Shown: piece by piece, positions 8,230-17,042 of the stretch
How the letters are laid out: every line of letters begins with the position of its first letter
Position numbering within the stretch: position 1 is the first letter of the stretch
NCBI RefSeq assembly: GCF_018398425.1
Contig: NZ_JADPMV010000001.1
Location: 1,550,001 to 1,614,000 of the forward strand
Length of the DNA stretch: 64,000 nucleotides
Direction: 5' to 3'
DNA from: Pseudomonas lalucatii
GTDB taxonomy: Bacteria > Pseudomonadota > Gammaproteobacteria > Pseudomonadales > Pseudomonadaceae
The notes under the pieces: model-generated
The model's input: the letters and a program-made list of their open reading frames with translations, nothing else
Told to the model about the DNA's origin: nothing
Database searches by the model: none
Translations under genes and position numbers: made by a program

Positions 8230-8479
8230 CGGAGGGTGACGGCCCCCGCTGCAAGACCCCTCAGTCGCTCCGGACGGGCATTCGCCGGGGCTGGAGCGGC
8301 ATCGGGAGAAGGCCCGCTGGTAGCTCGCGTGGCAGATGTTGAGGGACTGGATACGGCCATTTGCAGACGCTCGCAGATTTATACAAAGTCAGAATTCATT
8401 TACTCGCACACTAATCTGAAGAGGCGTTGGGTATGTGGATTATTCACTCAGTGGATAGCACTAGTTAAACTTTATTGAC

Positions 8480-8519
8480 GAGCTCTCTGGAGAACTGTAA
8501 GCGAAAAATTAGAGAGCTC
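8480..8519. repeat. Inverted repeat, 9-bp arms
   Basis: GAGCTCTCT (8480-8488) and AGAGAGCTC (8511-8519) are perfect inverted copies separated by 22 bases. Purpose unknown; the distance from any gene makes a terminator role uncertain. Confidence 0.7.
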
Positions 8520-8637
8520 CCGGAAAATCCAATCGAGAACGCAGAAACTTTTAAAATAAGAGCGCGAGAATACTCGGATGTAGTTTCCTGCCACGGCGAC
8601 TCACATCAAAGTGAAGCCTACCGATGTTGCTTCGAAT

Positions 8638-8665
8638 GAAGCTACCTAGCTACTCAGGTAGCTTC
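8638..8665 (-). terminator. Hairpin after the ABC-3C operon
   Basis: GAAGCTACCT and AGGTAGCTTC form a 10-bp perfect stem with an 8-base loop, 20 bp past the stop codon of the ATPase gene. There is no strong T run on the minus strand, so it may be a weak terminator or an mRNA end-protecting hairpin. Confidence 0.55.
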
Positions 8666-8684
8666 CCAGTTACTCGCCGGCAGA

Positions 8685-10997
8685 TCAACTTGCCTCTCTC
8701 GACAGACTTTGCATGTTAAGCGTCAAGGGCGTTAGTCCAGCTTTTGCAAATCGATACCTCATGTAAGATGAAATATCCTCCTCGTGAGAGGAGACGATCA
8801 GCTGACGGTCCTTGAGTTCGCAGCGAAGTAGATCAGTAAGAGAAGCTATGTTGACTTCGTCCAAAGATTGAGAAGGGTCATCAATCATTACAATTGGAAC
8901 ACGGGAGTATACTTTATTTAACGAGAAGAAAAACGCAAGACTCAGCGCTGAGATCTGTCCGGAGCTCATGGCCAGAATGGCGTCATGCTCAGAACTTTCG
9001 GCAGTTGAGAATCTAAGCTGCTTCCCATCTCGACTTTCTATAAATAGTCCGAGTCCGCGCTGGTAGTTTTGTATAAGCCTTCCACTGTAGATGTGAAAAA
9101 TAAGTTCAATTTCTGAAATTGTCTGGTCTGAGTAGACTTTTTCAACACCAATCAAGATATTCTTCAGCTGTGTTAGTTTTTCCTTCGCAGCCGTCGCAGC
9201 TTGTTTCTCTTTGAGTATCTTTTTTAGCTTTTCCGTGTGGTTACTCAGATCCGCACTCTTGGCTTCGTTCGCCTTCAGGGCGATGTATTTGGATTTCAGA
9301 TCGAGATTACTCATTTCAAGCAAATAAAAATCATCCTCAGCCTTAAATGCTGAGTTAATAATACTTCGCCAGTCCTCAGGTAGCGCCTCTATTTCATCTT
9401 TCTTTGTTGCTCGAATGGATGCAAGGATTTGGGAGTGACGACCTTCTATATCCAGATGATCAAGAGTGTAATTATGTGGGCAGGTATAATTATTTGCTTC
9501 AAGGCGAATAATTATTTCTTGAATCCGGGGGATTTTTTCTTTTTGTTCTATCAGAAGTCTATGTAGATCCGCATTGTAGGCCTCTAGAATTTTTGCAATA
9601 CGCTCGTCAACTCTTTGGGAGAGAGTGCCTAATGCTTGCCCAATAAGGATTGCAACTTCTAGAAGCGTTTTTCCATCTGCGCTCAGTGAGCTCTCAATGG
9701 CCTCGGCTCTTTTTTCTATTGCAAGCAGTAGCGCTTGATGAGAACCCCAATCGGCACCACAAAGCGGACAGTCTTTATCATCAGCTACTAGCTTAAGGTG
9801 CTCGGCAACAAGCTCTCTCTTTAGCCTAGCTATTTCGGCCGATATGGTAGCGCCTGCGGCTGTTGTCTGAACCAACCTGTCACGATGCTTGATCTGCTCC
9901 TCAAGCTCTTTAAATTCATCAGGATCCCAAGAGGGCAGCATTGCTATTTCCGCAAAACTTATAGCAATTGACCCTTTTTGCAACGCGCCCTGGGCAGACC
10001 TTAACAGGTCGAGTTCCTTTTTTAAGCTATCGAGATTACTCAACTCTCCGGTAGTTTTTCCAAGCTGGGCTATGGCCTTTAGAAGTTCATTGTTTCGAAC
10101 TATGTAAGTTTCAATTCTCTCATTATCGACTCTAATCTTTATGGCTTGCTTAAGAGGGATTAACTCAGAAAGCTTTCGTACATCCGCGATATAATTATCA
10201 TGTGCCTCCTTGGAATATGTAGTAAATAACTGTTCCTTGTCCCACCCGGGCTGAATGTCGCTAGTGCTAATTCGTTTGTGCTCTACACCTTCCAATCCAA
10301 ATTCCAGTAGAGCTCGGAGCAAATTACTGGCATCAACAAGCTCCTTTTCCTGAGCTTCATGAACTTTGATTTTCTGGTTCAGTCCGCGCTCGGCCTCCTT
10401 GCACTTTTCAATATCTGCATTTATCGCTGTAGTGTTAATCAGCTCCTCAAGAGCACTCTTTCTATGATCTATGCGAGTGGAGAATAAATATTCACTTTGT
10501 CCTTGCTCTAAATAGTTTAGGAAGGCATAGTTTCCTTGAAAGCCACTACCAAACTCCTGCGCAATTAAGCTCTCGCTGACAGGTATAAGTTCAGTAGACT
10601 CGAAGCTGTCAAGTTTATAAAGCCGAAATGGCTCAAACTTGTCCGCTCTATTGGTTGTGGTTTTGCGGTCTTTAGCCTTCGCGTGACGTGCAAGCACGAG
10701 GCTTCTGGTGCCGTCTGAAAACTCGACCTTAACATATAAATCGGATTCCGTTGAGCGGACATTCCAGTATAGGTTGTCTTGATAATGTATCTTCTGCGCT
10801 GTCATTAGTTTTGTGAATAGACGCTTTACTCGCTCTATTTTCCCGGTGAACAGCAGTTCAAGCGCATCAAAGATGCTGGTTTTTCCGAAGCCGTTAGGCC
10901 CGTCTAAAGTCAATAGTGAGGCGCCCGTCACGTCCAGACTCAACTTCCTAAAGGCTTTAAAACTGGCAATTTCAATCCGGGATATTTTCCAATTCAT
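8685..10997 (-). CDS. SMC/RecN-like ABC ATPase with zinc hook (ABC-3C system ATPase)
   Basis: The 770-residue product has a split ABC ATPase head. N-terminal: ISRIEIASFKAFRKLSLDV, Walker A GPNGFGKTS (33-41), Q-loop near Q165 (YLEQGQSEYLF). C-terminal: signature SSGQISALSLAF (678-689), Walker B VMIDDPSQSLDE (703-714), H-loop SSHEED (736-741). About 450 residues of coiled coil lie between, with a Rad50-type zinc hook CPLC at 410-413. This layout belongs to the DNA-bound SMC/RecN/Rad50 class. The reading frame overlaps the middle gene by 26 bp. With two partner genes it matches the published ABC-three-component conflict systems, in which the ATPase is thought to sense invading DNA and release an effector. 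Low GC and AT-rich codons suggest horizontal transfer. Confidence 0.88.
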   Translation of the reverse strand: MNWKISRIEIASFKAFRKLSLDVTGASLLTLDGPNGFGKTSIFDALELLFTGKIERVKRLFTKLMTAQKIHYQDNLYWNVRSTESDLYVKVEFSDGTRSLVLARHAKAKDRKTTTNRADKFEPFRLYKLDSFESTELIPVSESLIAQEFGSGFQGNYAFLNYLEQGQSEYLFSTRIDHRKSALEELINTTAINADIEKCKEAERGLNQKIKVHEAQEKELVDASNLLRALLEFGLEGVEHKRISTSDIQPGWDKEQLFTTYSKEAHDNYIADVRKLSELIPLKQAIKIRVDNERIETYIVRNNELLKAIAQLGKTTGELSNLDSLKKELDLLRSAQGALQKGSIAISFAEIAMLPSWDPDEFKELEEQIKHRDRLVQTTAAGATISAEIARLKRELVAEHLKLVADDKDCPLCGADWGSHQALLLAIEKRAEAIESSLSADGKTLLEVAILIGQALGTLSQRVDERIAKILEAYNADLHRLLIEQKEKIPRIQEIIIRLEANNYTCPHNYTLDHLDIEGRHSQILASIRATKKDEIEALPEDWRSIINSAFKAEDDFYLLEMSNLDLKSKYIALKANEAKSADLSNHTEKLKKILKEKQAATAAKEKLTQLKNILIGVEKVYSDQTISEIELIFHIYSGRLIQNYQRGLGLFIESRDGKQLRFSTAESSEHDAILAMSSGQISALSLAFFFSLNKVYSRVPIVMIDDPSQSLDEVNIASLTDLLRCELKDRQLIVSSHEEDISSYMRYRFAKAGLTPLTLNMQSLSREAS

Positions 10998-11631
10998 GAT
11001 TAATCAAATCCGTGATTGTTTTTTGAATATCGCTATTTTTCTGAATCAGATCATAGTAATGATTTAGACCTGACTCACTTACGACTTCCAATGCCTGTTG
11101 CTTCAAAGGGACTAACTCGCGCTTCTTGAAGGGCAGTTTCAGAAAAGGAAGCTTTATAAATACCTTCGCTGCAATGCTGTACATTGAGGGAGCCAATGGT
11201 TTGTCTTTGTAGTCATCGAACTGTTTCTTGTCGGAAATGGTATCGATGATGTCTTTGTAGCTTGCGTTGCTAAGAAGCTGCTCCTCTGAGTCGCTGTAAT
11301 ATAAAACATACTTCTTGTAGTGGTATGGATCTTCCTCGATTGAGAAGATACTGTCTTCAATGTCTTTAAAGCCTGATAACGTTTCAAGCTTAAAGATGCA
11401 GATTAGGTCGCAGTTCTTTTTGAAGGCTGGGTGTTCAATAAAAGACGAAGGAGCATTTTGCGTAACCTCAGAGTTCAATTCCTCTGGGGTTGGCAAAGAG
11501 GTCATCTGATGCAGGATAGAGAATCGTACAGCATCGCCCTGCTCGGAGACGTAGTAACTTGTGAAGTCACTTTGATGGATCAGCTCGAAGTCGTTTTCAG
11601 TCAAGGCAGAGTTTATTATATCCCTAAGCAT
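10972..11631 (-). CDS. Small middle component of the ABC-3C operon
   Basis: A 219-residue acidic, soluble protein with no signal peptide and no catalytic motif I recognise. It overlaps the upstream effector-like gene by 8 bp and the downstream ATPase by 26 bp, so all three are translationally coupled. Size, position and lack of enzymatic motifs fit the middle component (MC) defined for ABC-3C systems, proposed to link the ATPase to the effector. The assignment rests on gene order rather than on a recognised domain. In the N-terminal half, FELIHQSDFTSYYV and DLICIFKLE look like beta-strand segments; the C-terminal third is helical. Confidence 0.7.
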   Translation of the reverse strand: MLRDIINSALTENDFELIHQSDFTSYYVSEQGDAVRFSILHQMTSLPTPEELNSEVTQNAPSSFIEHPAFKKNCDLICIFKLETLSGFKDIEDSIFSIEEDPYHYKKYVLYYSDSEEQLLSNASYKDIIDTISDKKQFDDYKDKPLAPSMYSIAAKVFIKLPFLKLPFKKRELVPLKQQALEVVSESGLNHYYDLIQKNSDIQKTITDLINHELENIPD

Positions 11632-12853
11632 TTAACTTGCTCTCCGCATCCGCTATCGTAAGCACGCTTACGCTAAGTAGCTTAGTTATTCTATCACCTC
11701 TATTGTCTTTGGTGTTCTGCGGGTCGAATTCATCTCCTTCAGTTATTCTTGAGTCAACTTTGAATGACCTAGGCGCGTAAGCCGCAATTAAATTATTGTA
11801 TTCAAATAATATTGAGATTAAATTCCTGTTTTCCGATAGCTGACGCCTCAGATGCTCCGTACATCTTTTGCTTTCATTTTCACTAACTAGAGAAATCGCT
11901 GTTGGAAGATAGAATTTTTTCTCCTGATCTCTGTAGTGCGGCAAACCGTTGAATATCGGATCGACGCAGAAGGACTTTATAAGCTCAGAGTAACGCTCAA
12001 TATCCATTTGCTGGATCTTTGAGAAGTTCTCTGACGGTTTGATCATTTGACAGAGGCGCTGCAATTCGCTCGAGCTTAATTCTTGTAGGTGATCGAACAG
12101 ATTTCTCGCTCTTTCATACTGAGCATCAGACATCGATGGGAGCAGGTCATCCAGCGTTACCTCCAGATGTTCATAGAGATCCTTTCGCAACTCCGAAGAG
12201 TAGTGCCCAATATCTTTGTATGGATCCTTATTTAGCAAGTCGTCTAGAATCTCCATTGAGCTGATTCTGTATTTATAAGCTGCCTCGTCTTCAGATAATC
12301 CATCCACCTGATTTTTCTTGTGGATTTCGATTGCTTTCGAACTGATTCTCTCGGACAGCAAGCAGTAATTCAGATTCAGGCTATTCTCACTAGATACGAC
12401 ACTACCATTCCAACTTTGGCAGATTCTTTTAACAAGCTCCTTGGATATTGGCTCTATTTCACCTAGGCCACAGTACTTCTTTCCGTTATAGTCATAAAAT
12501 TTGACGACTTCCTTGTTGGGGGCCGTATAGTCCTTTGTGTCGGAGATTTCCACTGAAATGTGGAAAAATCTTTTAGTTCCTTGAATTCTATCCCCAGATA
12601 TTGCTGCTGATTTTTCAAGAGCCCCTTGGTAAGCCGAGCGATATTTTCCAACCTTCGCCTTAACCTGGTGAGAGCTTTTCAGTTCACCATCTTTATAGAT
12701 TGCAAAGTCGTCCGTGCTGTCCAGCTGAAGTTCAAAGTCTTGTTCGCCACCCTCAATAAGCTTTAAACAATGGTAGAGAGCTACTTTCCCCTGGTATACA
12801 AAACCACTCCAAGATGAAATTGCGCTTTCGGGATACGCCTCTTCTTCACTCAC
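11624..12853 (-). CDS. ABC-3C effector candidate with DUF4297-like nuclease N-terminus
   Basis: The 409-residue product starts with the signature of DUF4297/Cap4-type PD-(D/E)xK nucleases: SSWSGFVYQGKVAL (13-26), then FELQLDSTDDFAIY (40-53) and SSHQVKAK (60-67). E41, D49 and Q63-x-K65 are the candidate active-site residues. The remaining 300 residues are mostly helical, as expected for the C-terminal domain that ties an ABC-3C effector to its partners. It is first in the three-gene operon and starts 280 bp from the GFA gene. Cutting of DNA is an inference from the motif; an inactive, purely structural N-terminus is possible. Confidence 0.72.
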   Translation of the reverse strand: MSEEEAYPESAISSWSGFVYQGKVALYHCLKLIEGGEQDFELQLDSTDDFAIYKDGELKSSHQVKAKVGKYRSAYQGALEKSAAISGDRIQGTKRFFHISVEISDTKDYTAPNKEVVKFYDYNGKKYCGLGEIEPISKELVKRICQSWNGSVVSSENSLNLNYCLLSERISSKAIEIHKKNQVDGLSEDEAAYKYRISSMEILDDLLNKDPYKDIGHYSSELRKDLYEHLEVTLDDLLPSMSDAQYERARNLFDHLQELSSSELQRLCQMIKPSENFSKIQQMDIERYSELIKSFCVDPIFNGLPHYRDQEKKFYLPTAISLVSENESKRCTEHLRRQLSENRNLISILFEYNNLIAAYAPRSFKVDSRITEGDEFDPQNTKDNRGDRITKLLSVSVLTIADAESKLNA

Positions 12854-13133
12854 CGCCGAATCCTTTCCAGTTGTTTTTTTGCTTAGTTATGCATCAGTGA
12901 TACCACTCTGAGCCATGATGCCAAGAATGTCTGAGGCTGTCGATATATCAGCCCTACAACTGCTTCCCTGATGATGGCAGGAATTTTCCCAAACGCTTGG
13001 GTTTGCTGAGTATTAATTCCAGAACAGAGCGTATTGATATACTGACGCTATTGCGTAGCACTACAACTAAACCGTCCGCTATTGGCCGGTTGTTACCCGT
13101 CACGACCGGCATCTGTTGGTCGGCTCCTGCCAT

Positions 13134-13526
13134 CTACTCCTCGAAACGCCCCTCGGCGTCACGATCGCGCTCGTAGCGCCGCTTGAGCGGAAACGCCGGC
13201 AACCAGGCCTCGCGGCGGACGGTCCACAGCTCGTAGGTGGGCGTCAGTTGGTCGGGGGCATCCAGGGCGCCCAGGTTCACTTCGATCTCGTCTGCGCTGC
13301 GGCCGAACACCGACGAGCCGCAGCGGGGGCAGAAGTAGCGCCCGGCGTAGTCGTGAGTTTCGCCCTCGATGGTCACCGCCTCCTGGGGGAATACCGCGGA
13401 GGCGTGAAACAGGGCGCCGTGATGCTTGCGGCAGTCGAGGCAGTGACAGAGGCCGACCCGGTAGGGGCGTCCCGATGCCACGATGCGCACCTTGCCGCAC
13501 AGGCAACCGCCGGTGAATCGGTCCAT
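13134..13526 (-). CDS. GFA (glutathione-dependent formaldehyde-activating) / CENP-V family protein
   Basis: The ATG at 13526 gives 130 residues beginning MDRFTGGCLCGKVR. The zinc-binding cysteines of the Mss4-like beta-tent fold are present: CLC near residue 8, CHCLDC, and FCPRCGSSVF. GFA-family members are small cytosolic zinc proteins, often annotated as S-hydroxymethylglutathione synthases although activity is known only for a few. The gene stands between the low-GC island and the duplicated rlhA end. The role here is open. Confidence 0.88.
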   Translation of the reverse strand: MDRFTGGCLCGKVRIVASGRPYRVGLCHCLDCRKHHGALFHASAVFPQEAVTIEGETHDYAGRYFCPRCGSSVFGRSADEIEVNLGALDAPDQLTPTYELWTVRREAWLPAFPLKRRYERDRDAEGRFEE

Positions 13527-13819
13527 GCCGCGCCTCCTCTGTACTAAGCGACCGGGCTCTACTCCCGGCATCCATTAAAGATAGGCCGGCCTTGCGGTCG
13601 TGGGCGCTGCCGTGGCGAGAAAGTCGGCCTTCGACTGCGCGCTACGCCTCTCGTGGCGGCTGCGTAACCGATAACGCCGCGTCCCCGCGGCCTCACCGCC
13701 TGGCTCTCCGGGGCGATATTCGCGATGCCGCGGTGCTTGAGCGCGCTGGCCGGGCAGGCTTGGGGCGGCTGCCCAAACCTGCTCGCCCGTTGCTCCCATA
13801 GCGCTGGCGATGCGCAGTA

Positions 13820-13955
13820 TCATGCCGCGGGCTTGCGCTTGATGGTCTGCGCCAGGTCGTCCGGGTTGATATAGCCGAGCGTGGCGGCGGCGCTGCCGGG
13901 TTGCGGCAGGTTGAGGATGTGGCCCTTGATCTTGCCGATGATGGGTCTCTCGCAG
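13820..13955 (-). pseudogene. Detached 3' end of rlhA (C-terminal fragment)
   Basis: About 45 codons ending at 13820 encode IIGKIKGHILNLPQPGS, GYINPDDLAQTIKRKPA and a stop. They match the C-terminus of the full rlhA gene (IIGKMKGHILNAPQPGS, GYISPDDLLKTIKRKPA). By eye the DNA at 13830-13955 agrees with 14940-15065 at about 112 of 126 positions. There is no upstream homology and no own start. The differences show an old duplication or a fragment from a related strain. Confidence 0.85.
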
Positions 13956-14021
13956 AATACAAATTGCGCCCGATTACCCTGGGCCATGAATATGGCTGCA
14001 CCGAACCAGGAACTCGCCTCC

Positions 14022-14528
14022 ATGGCCTCCCCAGATAAACAGCAAAAACGCGCCCAGCGGGCCAAAGCCAAGGCCAAGCAGAACCGTTCCGGCAAGGCCA
14101 AAGCCAATGTCATACATCCGCTGCTGGCCAATCCGTTGATCAACGAACCGTTCGATGATGTCGAAATCGACCTGAGCACCTTCGACTTCAAGGACATCCA
14201 AGAGAATGGCTTCGACCCGGCGGACTTCGACGATCTGTTCCAGGCGATGAAAGTCGGCGAAGGCATCAGCCTGCTCGCGATGTGCCTGGTATTCCTGCAA
14301 TACCCGGTGTTGGAGCTGGTGGTCGCTGAGGAGGAGGAAGACGCGGCCACCGACTTCATGATGGGCCTGCTGATCACCTATCGCGGGATCTTCCACGATG
14401 AAGACGAAGACACGGCAGTGGCTTGGATCGGCGGCGACGCCTTCCTGAATGCCTACAACGAAGCCTCGATGGTCCTGCAGAAGAAGTACGCTGGCGGCGC
14501 CTCAGGCGCCCCAGGCGCCCGCGTTTAG
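14022..14528 (+). CDS. Conserved hypothetical protein, basic N-terminus, acidic body
   Basis: The ATG at 14022 gives 168 residues; an ATG at 13986 would add 12. The product starts with a very basic stretch (QKRAQRAKAKAKQNRSGKAK) followed by an acidic domain with FDDVEIDLSTFDFKDI and a hydrophobic segment LLAMCLVFLQYPVLELVVAE. The C-terminus ends in Ala/Gly-rich low-complexity sequence. No family function is recognised. It occupies the 1.1-kb segment between the two rlhA 3' ends, so it may have arrived with that rearrangement. Confidence 0.65.
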   Translation: MASPDKQQKRAQRAKAKAKQNRSGKAKANVIHPLLANPLINEPFDDVEIDLSTFDFKDIQENGFDPADFDDLFQAMKVGEGISLLAMCLVFLQYPVLELVVAEEEEDAATDFMMGLLITYRGIFHDEDEDTAVAWIGGDAFLNAYNEASMVLQKKYAGGASGAPGARV

Positions 14529-14616
14529 CCGTGGGCAAGTCGATTCGGCCGGTGTCCGGACCAGCCGGGCGTGGTCATTGCGCTGAACCTGCTCGATGAC
14601 GACTCTTGGCCGACCC

Positions 14617-14781
14617 TGTTGAAAAATTCGACCTTGGTTCCCGCGGCAAAAACGTACGTGACTGAGATTCCCCCCGCTTTGGACAGAGGTTTCCGGGCCC
14701 TGATCTCACGCAGCAGCGTGCACAAAGAGCGTTTTCACTGGCCAATATTTGCGCAGCCTCGGCGAACTGACTTTTTCAACA
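14617..14781. repeat. IS-end-like inverted-repeat element (MITE or IS remnant)
   Basis: TGTTGAAAAA (14617-14626) and TTTTTCAACA (14772-14781) are perfect 10-bp inverted repeats 145 bp apart. The end sequence resembles terminal repeats seen on several Pseudomonas insertion sequences. There is no transposase frame inside, so it is a deletion derivative or a MITE. The rest of the gap from 14529 to 14923 shows no gene. Confidence 0.55.
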
Positions 14782-14923
14782 CTATCGGTCGCCTCCAGCC
14801 ATGCGTCCTTGACGCAAGCGCCCGGGCGCGGCGCTCCCCTCCTCTGCGCAGGCTGGCAACGGCAGAGCAGGCCGCCGGGGGCTAGCTGCTAGCCTGCCCC
14901 GCGCGCTCCGGACCGGCGAGCGA

Positions 14924-16930
14924 TCAGTGCGAGCCGGCCGGCTTGCGCTTGATGGTCTTGAGCAGGTCGTCCGGGCTGATATAGCCGACCGTGGCGGCGG
15001 CGCTGCCGGGTTGCGGGGCGTTGAGGATATGGCCCTTCATCTTGCCGATGATGTGCATCTCGCAGGGCTTGCAGTCGAACTTCAGGGTCAGCACCTCGTC
15101 CTGGTGGATCAGCTGCATGTCGGCGACCTTGGTGCGCACGCCGGTGACGCCCTTGGCCTGCTTGGGGCACAGGTTGAAGGAGAAACGCAGGCAGTGCTTG
15201 GTGATCATCACCGGCACCTCGCCGGCCTCCTCGTGGGCCTCGTAGGCCGCTTCGATCAGCTGCACGCCGTAGCGCTGGTAGAAGGCGCGGGCCTTGTCGT
15301 TGTAGACGTTGGCGAGGAAGGTCAGGTGCGACTCGGGGTAGACCGGCGGCGGCACGCTGACCGCCTTGCGCCCGCCGCGCGGGTGGGCGGCCAGGCGCGC
15401 CGCGCCCAGGGCCTCGATGGCCTCGCGGCGCAGGGCCTTGAGCTGGGAGTTGGGTACGAACAGGGCCTGGGGCGCGTCGATCTGCACGTCCTCGGCGTAA
15501 TAGATGGTGGTGCCCAGCTTGCTCAGGGTGTCGCGCAGCTGGCCGAGGGCCTGCTCGGCATCCTTGGCCGGGCCGAAGGGACCGGGCAGGCTGGCGCCGG
15601 CCTGGATGCCCTCGCTGCTGGTGACGCTCAGCTCGAGCCGCGCTTCATCCAGGCGCGCCTGCCAGCGCACCGCCACGCGGCGTTCGGCCGAGGTCTTGAG
15701 CAGGGCCTGTTGCCAGTTGTGGTCGAGGTTGCGGTTGAGCACCTGCTGCGGGCGCAGCTGCTTGAGCGCCGCCGGCATCTCGTTGGGCTCGACGCGGTAG
15801 CGGAAGCGCTTGGCGCCCTCTTCCTCGAACTCGCCCTTGAGTTCGGCGAGGTTGGCGCGAAAACCCACCACCTCGCGCTTGATCAGCACATTGAGGCCGT
15901 CGCCATTGGACAGCGGCGTATCGGTCACGGCGATCAGGTCGCGCTTGTTCACCTGCTCCACCTGACCCACCGGCAGGCCGGTGAAGGTCGGCGAATCGAA
16001 GGCGCCGATGTCGATCTTGCGTTCGCTGACGAAGTAGTCGGTGCTGCCGCGGTGGAAGGTCTTGTCCGGGTCGGGGACGAAGAAATGCTCGGTCAGGCCG
16101 CTGGAGGCGCGGGCCAGCGCCGGGCGCTGCTCGAGGATGGCATCCAGCTCGCGGCGGTAATGAGCGGTGATGTTCTTCACGTAGCTCATGTCCTTGTAGC
16201 GGCCCTCGATCTTGAACGAGCGCACGCCGGCGTCGACCAGATCGATCAGGTTGGCGGTCTGGTTGTTGTCCTTCATCGACAGCAGGTGCTTGTCGTAGGC
16301 GACCACGCGGCCCTGGTCGTCCTTGAGGGTGTAGGGCAGGCGGCAGGCCTGGGAGCAGTCGCCGCGGTTGGCGCTGCGCCCGGTCTGCGCATGGGAGATG
16401 TTGCACTGCCCGGAAAACGCCACGCACAGGGCGCCGTGGATGAAGAACTCGATGGCCGAGTCGACGCCGGCGCTGATCGTGCGAATTTCCTGCAGGTTGA
16501 GCTCGCGGGCCAGCACCAGCTGGGAGAAGCCGGCCCGGGACAGGAAGCGGGCCTTGTCCAGGCCGCGGATATCGCACTGGGTGCTGGCATGCAGCTCGAT
16601 CGGCGGGATGTCCAGCTCCAGCACGCCCATGTCCTGCACGATCAGCGCGTCGACGCCGGCCTCGTAGAGCTGCCGGATCTGCTGGCGGGCCGGCTCCAGC
16701 TCGTCGTCATGCAGGATGGTGTTGAGGGTGACGAACACCCGGGCGTGGAACTGGTGGGCGAAGCGCACCAGTTCGGCGATGTCCGCCACGCTGTTGCTGG
16801 CGTTGTGCCGCGCACCGAAACTGGGGCCGCCGATGTACACGGCGTCGGCGCCATGCAGGATGGCTTCCCTGGCGATGGCGGCATCGCGCGCCGGGCTCAG
16901 GAGTTCGAGGTGGTGGGCTGGCAGGGACAT
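14924..16930 (-). CDS. rlhA: 23S rRNA C2501 hydroxylation protein RlhA (U32 peptidase-like family)
   Basis: The start MSLPAHHLELLSPARD at 16930 gives 668 residues, close to E. coli RlhA (YdcP) and much longer than TrhP/YegQ. It has the N-terminal TIM-barrel (LLSPARDAAIAREAILHGADAVY) and the exact U32 signature from E161 to S179 with C169 and C176, followed by NRGDCSQACRLPY. These cysteines are thought to bind an iron-sulfur cluster. RlhA introduces 5-hydroxycytidine at position 2501 of 23S rRNA; despite the family name it is not shown to be a protease. The C-terminus is the part duplicated downstream. Confidence 0.9.
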   Translation of the reverse strand: MSLPAHHLELLSPARDAAIAREAILHGADAVYIGGPSFGARHNASNSVADIAELVRFAHQFHARVFVTLNTILHDDELEPARQQIRQLYEAGVDALIVQDMGVLELDIPPIELHASTQCDIRGLDKARFLSRAGFSQLVLARELNLQEIRTISAGVDSAIEFFIHGALCVAFSGQCNISHAQTGRSANRGDCSQACRLPYTLKDDQGRVVAYDKHLLSMKDNNQTANLIDLVDAGVRSFKIEGRYKDMSYVKNITAHYRRELDAILEQRPALARASSGLTEHFFVPDPDKTFHRGSTDYFVSERKIDIGAFDSPTFTGLPVGQVEQVNKRDLIAVTDTPLSNGDGLNVLIKREVVGFRANLAELKGEFEEEGAKRFRYRVEPNEMPAALKQLRPQQVLNRNLDHNWQQALLKTSAERRVAVRWQARLDEARLELSVTSSEGIQAGASLPGPFGPAKDAEQALGQLRDTLSKLGTTIYYAEDVQIDAPQALFVPNSQLKALRREAIEALGAARLAAHPRGGRKAVSVPPPVYPESHLTFLANVYNDKARAFYQRYGVQLIEAAYEAHEEAGEVPVMITKHCLRFSFNLCPKQAKGVTGVRTKVADMQLIHQDEVLTLKFDCKPCEMHIIGKMKGHILNAPQPGSAAATVGYISPDDLLKTIKRKPAGSH
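14940..15065. repeat. Direct repeat inside rlhA (partner of 13830-13955)
   Basis: These 126 bp are the 3' coding end of rlhA and pair with the diverged copy at 13830-13955 in the same orientation. The repeats are 1,110 bp apart and bracket the hypothetical gene and the IS-like element. Confidence 0.85.
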
Positions 16931-17042
16931 GGCTATTCGTCGCGGCGTGAACGGGGCGCGCATTTTAGCGTGAAAGCGGGCGGCGCCGGACAGCGGCTGA
17001 CGGAAAGCCTTGCGCGGCGCTCCGGCGGCCGCCGCGGCCGGC

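Larger units (their letters stand above)
8230..8684. other. Left edge of the low-GC island, no gene seen
   Basis: Base composition falls sharply at about 8345 and stays low to about 13060. Short frames here do not look like proteins. The stretch has two hairpins (8480-8519 and 8638-8665). The second lies just beyond the stop of the minus-strand operon. Confidence 0.6.
8350..13090. other. Horizontally acquired low-GC defence island
   Basis: This block is distinctly AT-richer than both flanks, has AT-ending codons, and contains only the ABC-3C operon. No integrase, transposase or tRNA lies at either edge. Imperfect inverted copies of a 16-bp sequence (8354-8369 and 13073-13088, 13 of 16 matching) sit near both composition breaks. 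The boundaries are estimates from composition. Confidence 0.7.

Noticed and set aside
8236..8478. Possible 80-residue protein at the island edge
   Set aside because: It spans the composition break, has no ribosome site and no recognisable pattern.
8350..13090. Island as an intact integrative element
   Set aside because: There is no integrase, transposase, tRNA or convincing att direct repeat at its edges.
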